Positions 7,238-16,275 of a stretch of 64,000 nucleotides of DNA are shown in pieces. The stretch comes from an uncultured Bacillota bacterium (GTDB lineage Bacteria; Bacillota_I; Bacilli_A; RFN20; CAG-288): assembly GCA_949300365.1 (NCBI GenBank), contig CASGEC010000004.1:124001-188000 (forward strand). The letters are read 5' to 3'. The notes under the pieces were generated by a model, which saw only the letters and a program-made list of their open reading frames with translations, did not search any database and was not told where the DNA came from. The translations under genes were made by a program, and so were the position numbers. Position 1 is the first letter of the stretch; every line of letters starts with the position of its first letter.

Positions 7238-9690
7238 GGATTCACCTCCGCTCTATCAAGATCGGCGATGGTCGGCGCCTTGTCGAATGTATCGGGCGTG
7301 CCGTTTACCGGGCCATTGATGACGCTGCGGAAGGGATGGATGCCGGTAACGGCAACGACCGCCTTGGAAAGGACGGAGAAGGCCATGCTGAGCGTCTCGT
7401 CTCCCATGTCGGGGGAATAGGTGCCCGAGAGGATGCCTCGTGCGAAGTCGATCTCGAATTCCTCGGAATAGTTGTTCTCCTCCGTATCGAAGTCGACATA
7501 GGAGAGGTTGAGGCCTCCGCCATAGAAGATGACGTTTGTGGAGACGTAGTCCTTCTCGCCATCGTTGTAGTAGAGATTCGTCCCTTTCAGGTAGTCCTTG
7601 ATGATCTTCTTGATCGGGAAGAAGTCATCGATGTCGATATCGACATCGAAGCCTTGCGGGGCAAGCCAAGTCGATAGGCTCTGGGAGATGAGGCAGGAGA
7701 GATCCATCGAGTCGATCGTCTTCCAGTCATAGAACCGGACATCTCCCTTCAATGTCAGATGGACGGGAAGGGAAGTCCCGCCGATATTCTCCGGTGGCAG
7801 GGCCATATCCCCGAGAAGCTGGTTGACGAGGCTTGGCATGCCGTTATAGAGATAGCCGCCGTTGAACATGCTGTCCATGGCGATGGAGAAGACGGCGGAA
7901 TTGTGGAAGAAGCAATCCTCGACCGTGACGTTTGTTGCTATCTCGGAAGGATAGCCCTCGCCATTGTCCAAAGCCTCCTGGATAGCCTCCAGGACCGGGA
8001 TATAGCCTGTCGCATTGGCAGCCTTGAGGGCTTCCAGCATATAGTAGTCCGCGCTTTGCGTCGTCTTGTCGTTTCCTTCTTCACAGAGGGTATCCATGAA
8101 GTCGTTGAAGGCATAGCTATGCTCCTCGCCATTGAAGGTGAAGGAGATGTTTCCTTTCCGGTCGCTCTTGGCCCTTTCGTTGTTTCCCAGGTAGAGCAGG
8201 AACTCGCCGGCATTCTGGAGGATGCTGTTTTGGATCGTGAGGTTGTCGCTGGAGAAGGCGCGGACGACGTTCTTTCCGTTCTGGACGATCGAGTTCTTCA
8301 GGGTGCAGTTCTTTCCCTCGATGTCGATGACGGAACCCGTATAGAAGAAGTCGTACATGTTCTGCTGGTTGTCGGTGTTCTGGACATGGAGATCGTCGAT
8401 GGTGACATTGTCCCTGTCGACAAAGAGGCCGCAGTTATCCTGGCCGAAGGACTGGATGAGGGCATTTGTCCCGATCTGTCCCAAGGCGACATAGGCCAAG
8501 GGTCCCTGGAAGGAGTCCTTCTCCGGATCGGGCGTCATCAGGCCATTGGGGGCAATGGAGCCGTTGTTGGGGAAGGCGAGGTTATGCATGTTGATGGAAA
8601 AGCCATTGCCGTGGAAGTCCTTCTGGACGTGGATTCCGGCCTTTAGGGTCGTCTTGACCGTCTCGACATCGCTGCTGTCCTTGAAGTAGGCATTGTACTG
8701 GTCGATGAAGTCGGTCGGATAGGTCGACTCGAAGGTATAGAGCTCATCCTCAAAGGAGAAGGTCTTGCTCGTGAAGTCGTAGTGTCCAAAAAGCCGCATC
8801 GTGTCGGAGACATACTCCTCGACGTAGGTTCTCTTTCCAGAGGCATCGAGCGTGTAACGATAGGTATCCTGAAGGGAGCCTAGGGATGTCTGCAGGACGA
8901 CGACTTCGCCATCGCTGGAATAGTTCGTGCAGCGGAGCAGATCGTCATAGTCGCGGACATTGACCCCTTCGTCGATGACCTCGAAGGAATAGGTTCCCGT
9001 GATGCTGTCATCCATCTGGGAAACGAAGGTGATCGAAGCAAGGCCGCCATACAGAAGGGTCAAAGATTCGTCCGTGGCATCAAAGCGGATGTTGTCGCTG
9101 ATTTCCTGGACCACAAAGCCTTCTTCCTCGCCATCGACAAGGACCTGGATGTCCAAGTCGATCTGTGCCTGGGTCAGCTTGTAGTCATCCATCGCCGTGG
9201 AGGAAAGATCGTAGTCAAGCTCGTACTGGCCATAGCGGCGGACATCGTAGAGGGACTCTCCGGAAGTCCTTTCTTCATCGTTGATGACGATGGCGCCTTT
9301 CTCATAGCAGATGGCCGTGAAGCTCTTGGCCTTGGTATGGGTGAGGTTAGTCACCTCGATGCGGGCCTGACCCTCCTTGAGGGCATAGAGATAGAAGTTT
9401 CCGTTTCCGTCCTCTTCTATGGAGCAGACTTCCTCCCCTTCCGGGTTATCTACCGACCAGGTCAAGGTATAGCTTTCTTCCTTGATGATCTGGCTGTCGT
9501 CATAGACGGCCTTGGCAAGGAGGGGATAGCCTTCCTTCTGGATCTTGAAGCCCTCGTTCTCCCGATAGTCCATCCGGATATCGGAGATGTCGATGGCGAC
9601 ATTGTTGATCAGGACCTGGACCGTAACATAGGTCAAAAGGGAGACGACGACCGGAACGACAAGGAGGGCAGCGATCGTTTTCTTTTTCAT
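7234..9690 (-). CDS. Membrane-anchored right-handed beta-helix protein
   Basis: 818 residues. One N-terminal membrane segment (KKKTIAALLVVPVVVSLLTYVTVQVL) is followed by an extracytoplasmic body. Around residues 400-500 there are consecutive turns of the type GKNCTLKNSIVQNGKN and SDNLTIQNSILQNAGE, the Asn-ladder pattern of pectate-lyase-like parallel beta-helices. Upstream is an Ig-like or invasin-like region (about 35-140) with VDNPEGEEVCSI and KEGQARIEVTN strands. No catalytic residues are recognisable. It overlaps the ABC permease gene by ATGA, which ties it to that exporter. A cell-surface scaffold or carbohydrate-binding role is inferred. Confidence 0.7.
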   Translation of the reverse strand: MKKKTIAALLVVPVVVSLLTYVTVQVLINNVAIDISDIRMDYRENEGFKIQKEGYPLLAKAVYDDSQIIKEESYTLTWSVDNPEGEEVCSIEEDGNGNFYLYALKEGQARIEVTNLTHTKAKSFTAICYEKGAIVINDEERTSGESLYDVRRYGQYELDYDLSSTAMDDYKLTQAQIDLDIQVLVDGEEEGFVVQEISDNIRFDATDESLTLLYGGLASITFVSQMDDSITGTYSFEVIDEGVNVRDYDDLLRCTNYSSDGEVVVLQTSLGSLQDTYRYTLDASGKRTYVEEYVSDTMRLFGHYDFTSKTFSFEDELYTFESTYPTDFIDQYNAYFKDSSDVETVKTTLKAGIHVQKDFHGNGFSINMHNLAFPNNGSIAPNGLMTPDPEKDSFQGPLAYVALGQIGTNALIQSFGQDNCGLFVDRDNVTIDDLHVQNTDNQQNMYDFFYTGSVIDIEGKNCTLKNSIVQNGKNVVRAFSSDNLTIQNSILQNAGEFLLYLGNNERAKSDRKGNISFTFNGEEHSYAFNDFMDTLCEEGNDKTTQSADYYMLEALKAANATGYIPVLEAIQEALDNGEGYPSEIATNVTVEDCFFHNSAVFSIAMDSMFNGGYLYNGMPSLVNQLLGDMALPPENIGGTSLPVHLTLKGDVRFYDWKTIDSMDLSCLISQSLSTWLAPQGFDVDIDIDDFFPIKKIIKDYLKGTNLYYNDGEKDYVSTNVIFYGGGLNLSYVDFDTEENNYSEEFEIDFARGILSGTYSPDMGDETLSMAFSVLSKAVVAVTGIHPFRSVINGPVNGTPDTFDKAPTIADLDRAEVNP

Positions 9691-11291
9691 GCGCTCACCT
9701 CCATTCTCCGATAAAGTCTATCGACCCTTCTAGGCGGGAAGAGGAAAAGGGGAAGAAGGGAGACAAGGCTTATCAAAAAGCACACAAGATAGATCGTCTC
9801 GCTCTTCGTGCCGGAGAAGGATAGGACAAGGCCGAGGGCCAGGACAAGAAGGGGGACAAGATAGCTAGCCATCGAGGAGAGGAAGGAAAGATGGGCCTTG
9901 CTCTGTCCGAGGTCATGGACATCGCCAAGAAGGGAAAGGAGGTTCATCGATAGGATAAGAAGGATGCTCGCCCCGAAGGCAACGCCAAAGAGCGGCCAGG
10001 AGAGCGTCTTCGTTCCCGATAGGACAAGAAGGGAGATGGTGGTCGAAAGAAGGGAAAGAAGGCTCGGGCAGAGAAGCTTCACCAAGAGAACGAAGGAAGG
10101 CTTGTAGGGAAGGATCTTGCTGACGACAAGGGCCTTTCCTTCCAAGGAGGGCTTGAGGGCATTTCCGGCATTGACGATACCGACGAAAAGAAGGAAGAGG
10201 GAGAGGAAGACGACGTTGAGGGTCTCCGGATAGTAGGTCAAAAAGACGGAGAGGTTATAGGTCAAGGTCGCCTTCAGGGAGGAGAGGACGACGAAGGAGA
10301 GGAAGGGGAGCATGATCAGGACGGAAGTATAGGAGAAGGTATTGGAACTGTCCTTGAAAAGAAGGAGAAGCTCCTTCTTCAGCAGGGCCTTTTTCGGGGA
10401 TTCGATGCGGAAGGAAGCGATATCGACGCTCTTCTCCCTTTCCCTGAAGAAGAGGCGCTTGGAAAGGGCAAAGTCGGAAGAGAGATAGCCTGCGGCAAGG
10501 GCAAAGACAAGAAGGCCCAGGATGATAAGGCTATTGGAGAGGATATTGTCATGGCCCATGAAGAGATCGAGCATGTTGAAGACGGGAAGGAGGAAGAAGG
10601 TCGTATCGGTAAGACCCTTGACGAAGTCCTTGGAGAGCGTTCCCGTCAAGGCCGAGTCGGAAAGGGAGACCAAGAAGAGGTTGAGGAAGACCTGATAGGC
10701 ATAGCAAAGAAGGACGACGACGATAGAGGCCAGGACAAACTGGATCAGGTTCCTGTCCTTGAGAAGGAGATAGAACACCTGGAAGAGAAGGGAAAGAAGG
10801 AAGGATAGGCCCGTGGAGAAGAAGGAGAGAAGGAGGCAATAGACGACGGACATGACATGGTACCAATAGGGGAAATTCACCTTGACGCCGAAAGTGATAA
10901 GAAGGGGCATCGAAAGAAGCATAAGCTCGACAAGCTGGACAAGATAGACATAAAGCATCTTCGAGAGGATGACCTGATACCGGGCGATCGGTAGCGGCGC
11001 GATGACTAAGGAATCGCCCTTGTCGAAAAGGCATTTCCGCGCTCTTGTCGCCCCCTCCAGGATCGTCACCGCAAGGACGATGAAGAGGAAGAAGACAAGC
11101 GTATGGAAAGGAGCGGCATAGGAATAGGTCGTCAACTTGTCATAAAGCGCACCGGTGAGGAAGGAAAGAAGGACGACAAAAAGGATTCCGCCAAGAAGGG
11201 TGAACACGATCTTGGCGACTTTGGCAAGAAGGCTTGTTTCCCCCTGGCGGAAGCCGAGGCGGAATTCCTTGAAGAGAAGGGCGGTGATCAT
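9687..11291 (-). CDS. ABC-2-type exporter permease
   Basis: 534 residues with about twelve hydrophobic segments. The N-terminus (LLFKEFRLGFRQG) and the first TM pair with a loop containing RARKCLFDKGDSLVIAPLPIARYQVILSKMLYV are typical of large ABC-2 permeases, where the loop after TM2 handles coupling to the ATPase. It overlaps the ATPase gene at 11288-12097 by ATGA and is presumably its partner. The fused double-length layout (two six-TM halves) suggests one chain forms the whole channel. The cargo is not known; context points to a component of the surface system or its lipid or peptide intermediates. Confidence 0.8.
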   Translation of the reverse strand: MITALLFKEFRLGFRQGETSLLAKVAKIVFTLLGGILFVVLLSFLTGALYDKLTTYSYAAPFHTLVFFLFIVLAVTILEGATRARKCLFDKGDSLVIAPLPIARYQVILSKMLYVYLVQLVELMLLSMPLLITFGVKVNFPYWYHVMSVVYCLLLSFFSTGLSFLLSLLFQVFYLLLKDRNLIQFVLASIVVVLLCYAYQVFLNLFLVSLSDSALTGTLSKDFVKGLTDTTFFLLPVFNMLDLFMGHDNILSNSLIILGLLVFALAAGYLSSDFALSKRLFFREREKSVDIASFRIESPKKALLKKELLLLFKDSSNTFSYTSVLIMLPFLSFVVLSSLKATLTYNLSVFLTYYPETLNVVFLSLFLLFVGIVNAGNALKPSLEGKALVVSKILPYKPSFVLLVKLLCPSLLSLLSTTISLLVLSGTKTLSWPLFGVAFGASILLILSMNLLSLLGDVHDLGQSKAHLSFLSSMASYLVPLLVLALGLVLSFSGTKSETIYLVCFLISLVSLLPLFLFPPRRVDRLYRRMEVSA

Positions 11292-12097
11292 TCCTTCTCC
11301 TCCTCTACGTCAAAGGAGCGGAAGATATCCTTCAGCTTCCTTCTTTCCATCGGCTCCTTCGCAAAGTCGATATGGCGCTTGATCCTTCCCCTATCCAGGA
11401 TGCCGACGCTGTCGCAGATCTTGGAGACGAAGTCGATGTTGTGGCTGGTAAGGAAGATCGTCCTTCCTCTTGCCTTGAGGTCCTTCATCAGATTGAAGAG
11501 CATCTCGTTGACGACAAGGTCCAAGCCGACCGTCGGCTCATCCAGAATCCAGATCTTCGGGTTGTGGATCAGGGAGGCGATAAGGCAGATCTTCTGCTTC
11601 ATGCCGTGGGAATAGTCGCGGATCCTCTTGCGGAGATCGCTGTCGTTGAAGCTCAGGCGGGCGGCAAGGACCCTGTAGTTCTCGACGAAGTCCTTCTGGC
11701 TGACGCCATAGGCACCGGCGACAAAGGAGAGGTATTCCTTTCCGGTCATGATCTCGTAGGCCGTCGGTTCGCTGGCGACATAGCCAAAGCAGGCCTTGGC
11801 CTTCTCGGTCTCCGTCAGGACATCATGGTCGAAGATGGAGATGCTTCCGCCATCGAAGGCCTTGAGCCCGACAAGGCAGTCGATGGTCGTCGACTTTCCG
11901 ATGCCGTTTCTTCCGATGAGGCCGAAGCTTTCCCCTTCCTTGACGGTAATGTCGATGTCCTTGAGCACCTCAAAGGAACCATAGCTCTTCCTAAGATGGT
12001 CGATGCGGATGGCGACCCTGTCCGTGGGGACAAAGGAAGCGGTGCTTTCCTTCTGGGGAGTCTTCTCTCCCTTGAGCATTTGCAAGAGACGGTTCAT
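11288..12097 (-). CDS. ABC-2-type exporter ATPase
   Basis: 269 residues from ATG at 12097, chosen because it overlaps the previous stop as ATGA; a longer upstream reading lies inside the previous gene. Walker A is GRNGIGKST, the signature is YSHGMKQ, Walker B is IWILDEPTVGLD and the switch His is in LTSHN. These fit the single-ATPase family that pairs with ABC-2 permeases (DrrA/CcmA-like). A roughly 25-residue N-terminal extension precedes the fold. It sits between the DUF2357-like gene and its permease in one transcript, so the exporter and the AAA+ pair are probably co-produced. Confidence 0.9.
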   Translation of the reverse strand: MNRLLQMLKGEKTPQKESTASFVPTDRVAIRIDHLRKSYGSFEVLKDIDITVKEGESFGLIGRNGIGKSTTIDCLVGLKAFDGGSISIFDHDVLTETEKAKACFGYVASEPTAYEIMTGKEYLSFVAGAYGVSQKDFVENYRVLAARLSFNDSDLRKRIRDYSHGMKQKICLIASLIHNPKIWILDEPTVGLDLVVNEMLFNLMKDLKARGRTIFLTSHNIDFVSKICDSVGILDRGRIKRHIDFAKEPMERRKLKDIFRSFDVEEEKE

Positions 12098-13482
12098 GAT
12101 GCCCTCCAGAGTCCTTCGATCCAGGTATAGGATTCCCCTTTGTGGGTGACATTCTTCATCAAGGCATGGCAATTGGGGCACTGATAGCGATCCTTGACCT
12201 TGTTCAGGTGCATGCACGAGCAGACAGGGCAGGAAAGATCAAAGCCTTCCCTTTCGTGGAAGACAAGGAAGAGTGAGGAGAGATAAAGGCGGAGGGAGGT
12301 CAGGGAATAGGCGTTGTCCGGCCGGAGGACAAGGACGTGGTCCTTTTCCTCGGCAAGGGGAGAATAGGTGGCAAGTGTCCGATCGGTAAAGTCATCTTCC
12401 TTCTGGGAGAGGGAAGTCCTGAAGGAAAGCAGCTTCTTCTCGTCGCTCTCGACAGCGATTTCCAAAAGCCTATCCGTCTTGAGGATCGTGGCGTTGTTTT
12501 CCTTGTCCAGGAACAAAGAGCGGAGAAGATAGGTGCCTTTCTTCTGAGGATAGAGGGAAAGGGAGAGATTGTCCTTTGTGGCGATAAGGCAGTCAAATAG
12601 GATCTTTCCTTCCTGGATCCTAAGGCCATAGTCGGAGAAAGAGAAGCCGGCCTTGCGAAGAACATCCAAAAGGGAAAGGAGGACGAAATCCTCGTATCCG
12701 ATCTGCTCTTCCTCGTCTTCCTTGGGATCCTTGAGAAGCTCCTCGACATAGAAGCGATAGCACCGGGAATAGAGCGGATGGTGGAGGAGGACGTTTGTCG
12801 GCTGGAGGCTTCCCTTGATGGGGAAGGAGGAAAGCTCATGGTAGAAGGTCCCACCCTTGAGCCTTCTTAGATACCGGAAGGACTGATTGAGACAGCCAGT
12901 CACTTCCTCGTCCTTCTCCGGAAGGACCCTTCTATCCTCATAGGGGGCACTGAAGTTTCCAAAGAGGGCCAGAAGGCCCGTCGGCGAATAGGTCATCCTT
13001 TTGTCTGGAACGATATCCAGAAGGGAGGAGAGCTTTCTTCTGGAAAGGAGGCGAAGCTCCTGGGTTTCCTTCTCGATGGCATCGATCAGCATGCAGAGGA
13101 AACGGTTCTCGTAGGTCAGGATCGTATCGACCTTCTCCGAGGCGTGGAGGAATTCCGGAACCATCTCCTTTCCCTTCCGCTTCCACAAAGAGGGATCCTC
13201 AAGCGTTCTCTGGAAGCCTTCCGGCGTCAAGGGGCCGGCAGTCTCAACGCGCTTGATCTCCTCTTCCCTTGTGGTCACGATGGCCGGGTCGAAGACGATG
13301 GAGACGATGGTCGAAAGGATGGAAAGAAGTCTTTTTGCCCAGGCGAGTGTCCCCTCGTGGTCATAGGGACTTGAAAGAGCGACCCTGCCGCTATCCAGCA
13401 GGAAAAAGAGGGCGGAGAGATGATGCTCATGCGCCATCTGGTTCACCTGCTGTCGATACGTGGCAAGAGAGGTTCTTTTCAT
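12094..13482 (-). CDS. DUF2357-like partner of McrB-type ATPase, with C-terminal zinc ribbon
   Basis: 462 residues. The motif ILTYENRFLCMLI (residues 121-133) matches the T-x-ENRF signature of DUF2357 proteins, which usually sit beside McrB-like AAA+ ATPases and often end in a PD-(D/E)XK nuclease domain. Here the last 45 residues are instead CPVC...CPNC, a four-Cys zinc ribbon, and I see no clear nuclease motif. It starts 2 nt after the AAA+ gene stop and overlaps the ABC ATPase by ATGA. Family assignment rests on that motif, length and context. The ribbon could bind nucleic acid or protein. The placement in a secretion operon is unusual. Confidence 0.6.
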   Translation of the reverse strand: MKRTSLATYRQQVNQMAHEHHLSALFFLLDSGRVALSSPYDHEGTLAWAKRLLSILSTIVSIVFDPAIVTTREEEIKRVETAGPLTPEGFQRTLEDPSLWKRKGKEMVPEFLHASEKVDTILTYENRFLCMLIDAIEKETQELRLLSRRKLSSLLDIVPDKRMTYSPTGLLALFGNFSAPYEDRRVLPEKDEEVTGCLNQSFRYLRRLKGGTFYHELSSFPIKGSLQPTNVLLHHPLYSRCYRFYVEELLKDPKEDEEEQIGYEDFVLLSLLDVLRKAGFSFSDYGLRIQEGKILFDCLIATKDNLSLSLYPQKKGTYLLRSLFLDKENNATILKTDRLLEIAVESDEKKLLSFRTSLSQKEDDFTDRTLATYSPLAEEKDHVLVLRPDNAYSLTSLRLYLSSLFLVFHEREGFDLSCPVCSCMHLNKVKDRYQCPNCHALMKNVTHKGESYTWIEGLWRAS

Positions 13483-13484
13483 GT

Positions 13485-15293
13485 CTACAGTCTCTTGATC
13501 AGCTTCCTTAAGGCGTGGTGGGTCAAAGGGAAGCAGTCCTTTCCATAGAGCGTATCCAAAAGGCTCTCCAAATCCTGGAGTCCCTGCTTGACATAGTCCT
13601 CATAGCGGCCCTCAAGCTTGTAGAGGACCTTCCTAGCGAAGAGGAAGTCCAAGGCATCGGTCTTCTTTCCGCCGCAGGCGACATATACGGGAACGAGGAT
13701 CTCGATCTGGTTGAGGACACGGTTACCGAAGGTGATGTCGAATGTCTCCGAGATAAAGGAAGTCAGGCGTTCGAAGGTCATAAGCTCGGCCTTGGAAAGC
13801 CTGTTCTTCTCCTCGGCGATGGCATTGGCAAAGAGGTCATTGAGATGGCTATAGGAAAGATGGATCGGAGCGACGTCCTCCTTGACCTCGAAAGGTTCGT
13901 TGCGGTCATCGAAGGCGATGGTGATGGCACGGTCATAGACCTTGTCGGTGATGGTATAGGTGGAGTCGTCCTTGTTTGCCGTACCGATGAACCAGGTGTT
14001 CTCCGGGATCTTCAGGACACCATCTTCCAGGTGGTTGGGGCCTTCAAAGTCATAGGGAACCTGGAGGATACGGAGATTCCACTTGTCGATAGGGTATTCG
14101 AGGATGGAGAGGAAGTCGGCGAAGTAGTATTCGACACGGGAGATGTTGACTTCGTCAAGGACCATGATGTTGATGTCGTTCGTCCGATAGGTCATGCGAT
14201 AAAGGCGCTTGAGGAAGTCCGTCTCGGAATAGCGTTTCGAAAAGTCGTTGTAGAAGCCCAGAATCGACGTGCGGTCTCTCCAGGAAGCCTGGACGGCCTC
14301 GAAGAAGGACTCCTCGCCCAGGAACTCGGAGAAGTAACGGGCCAAGGAGGATTTGCCGGTACCGGAAAGACCCTCGAGGATGATAAGACGGCTTGCCGCC
14401 ATGCCCGAAAGGAAGGCACGGAGCGTATCCAGGGAGAAATAAAGTCCCTCGTTCTTGGCAAGATAGAGACGGAAAGTCTCGACGATCCTGGAAAGGTCAT
14501 AGTTTGTCTCTTCCACGATCTTGGCAACGCGGCTTTCCTCTTCCTCATCGATGGAGCAGAGGCCGGGGAAGACATATTCCTTGCTTCCCAGGGGAACGTC
14601 CTTCGTGCTCTCCTCGCCTTCCGCTCCGCTAAGTCCGGCCGTCAGGGCCTGGAGGGAGGAATTGGTACCCAGAGCGGAGACAAGGCTATCGGAAGAAGGC
14701 GTAGCATTTCCTTCCGTGCTTTCGCTTTCCTTCTTCACGTCATCGATATCTTCCGTATCCTCGCCCTTGTTGAAGCGGAAGGGCTTGTCGACGTTGCGGA
14801 CATTGACGATCAGCATCACCAGGAAGAAGATCGGAAGGCCGAGGACCAAAAAGAGGATGGTGCCGATCAGAAGGCTTTCCCCGAAGAAGAGGAAGGATTC
14901 CGCGACGTTCTTTCCGATGTTGGCAAGAAGGGAAAGACCCACCCACAGGACAGAAAGGAGGACGAAGGTACCGGTATAGATAAGGCTCCACTTGGTCGTG
15001 AAGATCTTTTTCTCGTAGAACTTCGCCAGGCGCATCTCATAAAGGAAGGCGCAGGCAAAGAAGAAGAAATAGACGGCAAAAAGGCCAAGGACGAGCCATC
15101 CCGACATCCCCACGGAGACCTCGGGAAGATGCAAGGAAGAGATGAACAGACCCTTGAGAGGGCTATTGGGCTTGATGATGGAATTGTTGCCATCGGCGAT
15201 GAAGCCGGATGCCAGGAGGAAGAGGAGATAGAAGAAGAGCAAGGCAATGAAGATGAAGTTCTTTCGGGTAAAGTGCGTTTTCCTGTTCGTCAT
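13485..15293 (-). CDS. Membrane-anchored McrB-like AAA+ ATPase
   Basis: 602 residues. The N-terminal third has four membrane segments (about 14-31, 64-84, 104-124, 139-164), then an acidic linker (175-255), then an AAA+ domain of the McrB/MoxR-like branch. Walker A is GLSGTGKSS (308-316), Walker B plus McrB-type continuation is IMVLDEVNISRVEYYFADFLSILE (376-399), and the sensor segment is FIGTANKDDSTYTITDKVYDRA (about 435-456). Ordinary McrB proteins are soluble and carry DNA-binding N-domains, so a four-TM anchor is odd. It overlaps the signal peptidase gene by ATGA and is followed 2 nt later by its DUF2357-like partner. I infer a membrane remodelling or unfolding motor for the exported proteins of this operon. 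Confidence 0.8.
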   Translation of the reverse strand: MTNRKTHFTRKNFIFIALLFFYLLFLLASGFIADGNNSIIKPNSPLKGLFISSLHLPEVSVGMSGWLVLGLFAVYFFFFACAFLYEMRLAKFYEKKIFTTKWSLIYTGTFVLLSVLWVGLSLLANIGKNVAESFLFFGESLLIGTILFLVLGLPIFFLVMLIVNVRNVDKPFRFNKGEDTEDIDDVKKESESTEGNATPSSDSLVSALGTNSSLQALTAGLSGAEGEESTKDVPLGSKEYVFPGLCSIDEEEESRVAKIVEETNYDLSRIVETFRLYLAKNEGLYFSLDTLRAFLSGMAASRLIILEGLSGTGKSSLARYFSEFLGEESFFEAVQASWRDRTSILGFYNDFSKRYSETDFLKRLYRMTYRTNDINIMVLDEVNISRVEYYFADFLSILEYPIDKWNLRILQVPYDFEGPNHLEDGVLKIPENTWFIGTANKDDSTYTITDKVYDRAITIAFDDRNEPFEVKEDVAPIHLSYSHLNDLFANAIAEEKNRLSKAELMTFERLTSFISETFDITFGNRVLNQIEILVPVYVACGGKKTDALDFLFARKVLYKLEGRYEDYVKQGLQDLESLLDTLYGKDCFPLTHHALRKLIKRL

Positions 15294-16252
15294 TTCTTCT
15301 CATCCTCCCTTTCTGGATCGTTTTCTGTCTGCTCTGTGTCTTCTTTGCTTTCTTCTCCTGCAAGCGGGAGAAGGTCGTATTCCTTGTCCTTGTAGGTGAG
15401 TGTCTGCTTGAAACTGTTGTCGAGCTTTTCGAGATCGTTCTCATCATTTGGATCGAAGGGAACCTGTTTTAGGAGATAGGTCTTCCTTCTTTCGATCGCC
15501 TTGTCATAGCGCGATGAGAAATAGTCGAACATGAGGAAGCAATAGAGAATGGAAGCGATGGTGATGATTCCGGCATTGGACTGGAGGAAGACGATGATGG
15601 ATCCGATACCCTTGATCCGGGAACCATCGTATCTTCCCAGGATGTCCTTGTAGGCAAGATGGCCATCATAGGTCACCCCCGTATCACTGGCGGCATTGGC
15701 ATCGCCCCTTGTGATATAGCCATCCGCATCGATCTCGATGATCCTGTGGACGATGATCGTCCCATCCTTGTCCTTGTAGGCAACGACATCGTAGAGATCG
15801 ACATCCTCCTCGGATTCATATTTCTGGATCTGGATCATGTCATAGGCATCAAACTGATCGTCCAGTCCCAAGGAAGAATCGAAGAGATAGTCGTTTTCCT
15901 TGTTCTTCTCCGACATGGATCCTGTCGCAATGACAAGATAGGCCTTGTCCCCGAAGAAGAGCGCACCGGAAGAGAAACGGGAAATCAACGTCATGACGAA
16001 GAAGACACCAACCACGGCCAAGACGACATACCCGGCAATCTTACCGACGAGGCTGAGGATCTTCCTCTTCTTGTCTTCGCTTCTCCTTGTATCGATCGCG
16101 ATATCCTCCAACAACGCCTTGTCTTCCTTCCCCATGAGAACCTTCTCCGTCTCGCTCTTGTAGTAGTGCCGAAAAAGAAATGTAAAAGCCAAACAGAAAC
16201 TCACCAGACAAAGAACAGTGACGACAAGGGAAATGATTTCAATGGAGGACAT
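15290..16252 (-). CDS. sipW: ER/SipW-type signal peptidase I (S26B)
   Basis: 320 residues. Two N-terminal TMs (about 4-28 and 68-92), a catalytic domain, a further TM near 215-235 and a charged cytoplasmic tail. The nucleophile is Ser112 in IATGSMSEKN. The base position has His169 in TIIVHRII instead of the Lys of ordinary bacterial signal peptidases, the hallmark of archaeal/ER-type SipW enzymes. RGD (182-184) and the Asp region near 190 complete box E. SipW matures a special class of exported proteins such as TasA, and two candidate substrates lie immediately upstream with others downstream. The long acidic tail (residues 240-320) is larger than in Bacillus SipW. Confidence 0.88.
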   Translation of the reverse strand: MSSIEIISLVVTVLCLVSFCLAFTFLFRHYYKSETEKVLMGKEDKALLEDIAIDTRRSEDKKRKILSLVGKIAGYVVLAVVGVFFVMTLISRFSSGALFFGDKAYLVIATGSMSEKNKENDYLFDSSLGLDDQFDAYDMIQIQKYESEEDVDLYDVVAYKDKDGTIIVHRIIEIDADGYITRGDANAASDTGVTYDGHLAYKDILGRYDGSRIKGIGSIIVFLQSNAGIITIASILYCFLMFDYFSSRYDKAIERRKTYLLKQVPFDPNDENDLEKLDNSFKQTLTYKDKEYDLLPLAGEESKEDTEQTENDPEREDEKK

Positions 16253-16275
16253 TTAAAAGAAATGAATTGATTTAT

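Noticed and set aside
13515..15395. A 626-codon open frame antisense to the AAA+ gene
   Set aside because: It mirrors the coding frame of a clearly conserved gene; C-ending codons leave few stops on the opposite strand. No family match, no RBS logic. The same applies to long antisense frames over pflB, FakA, the ABC pair and rnfD.
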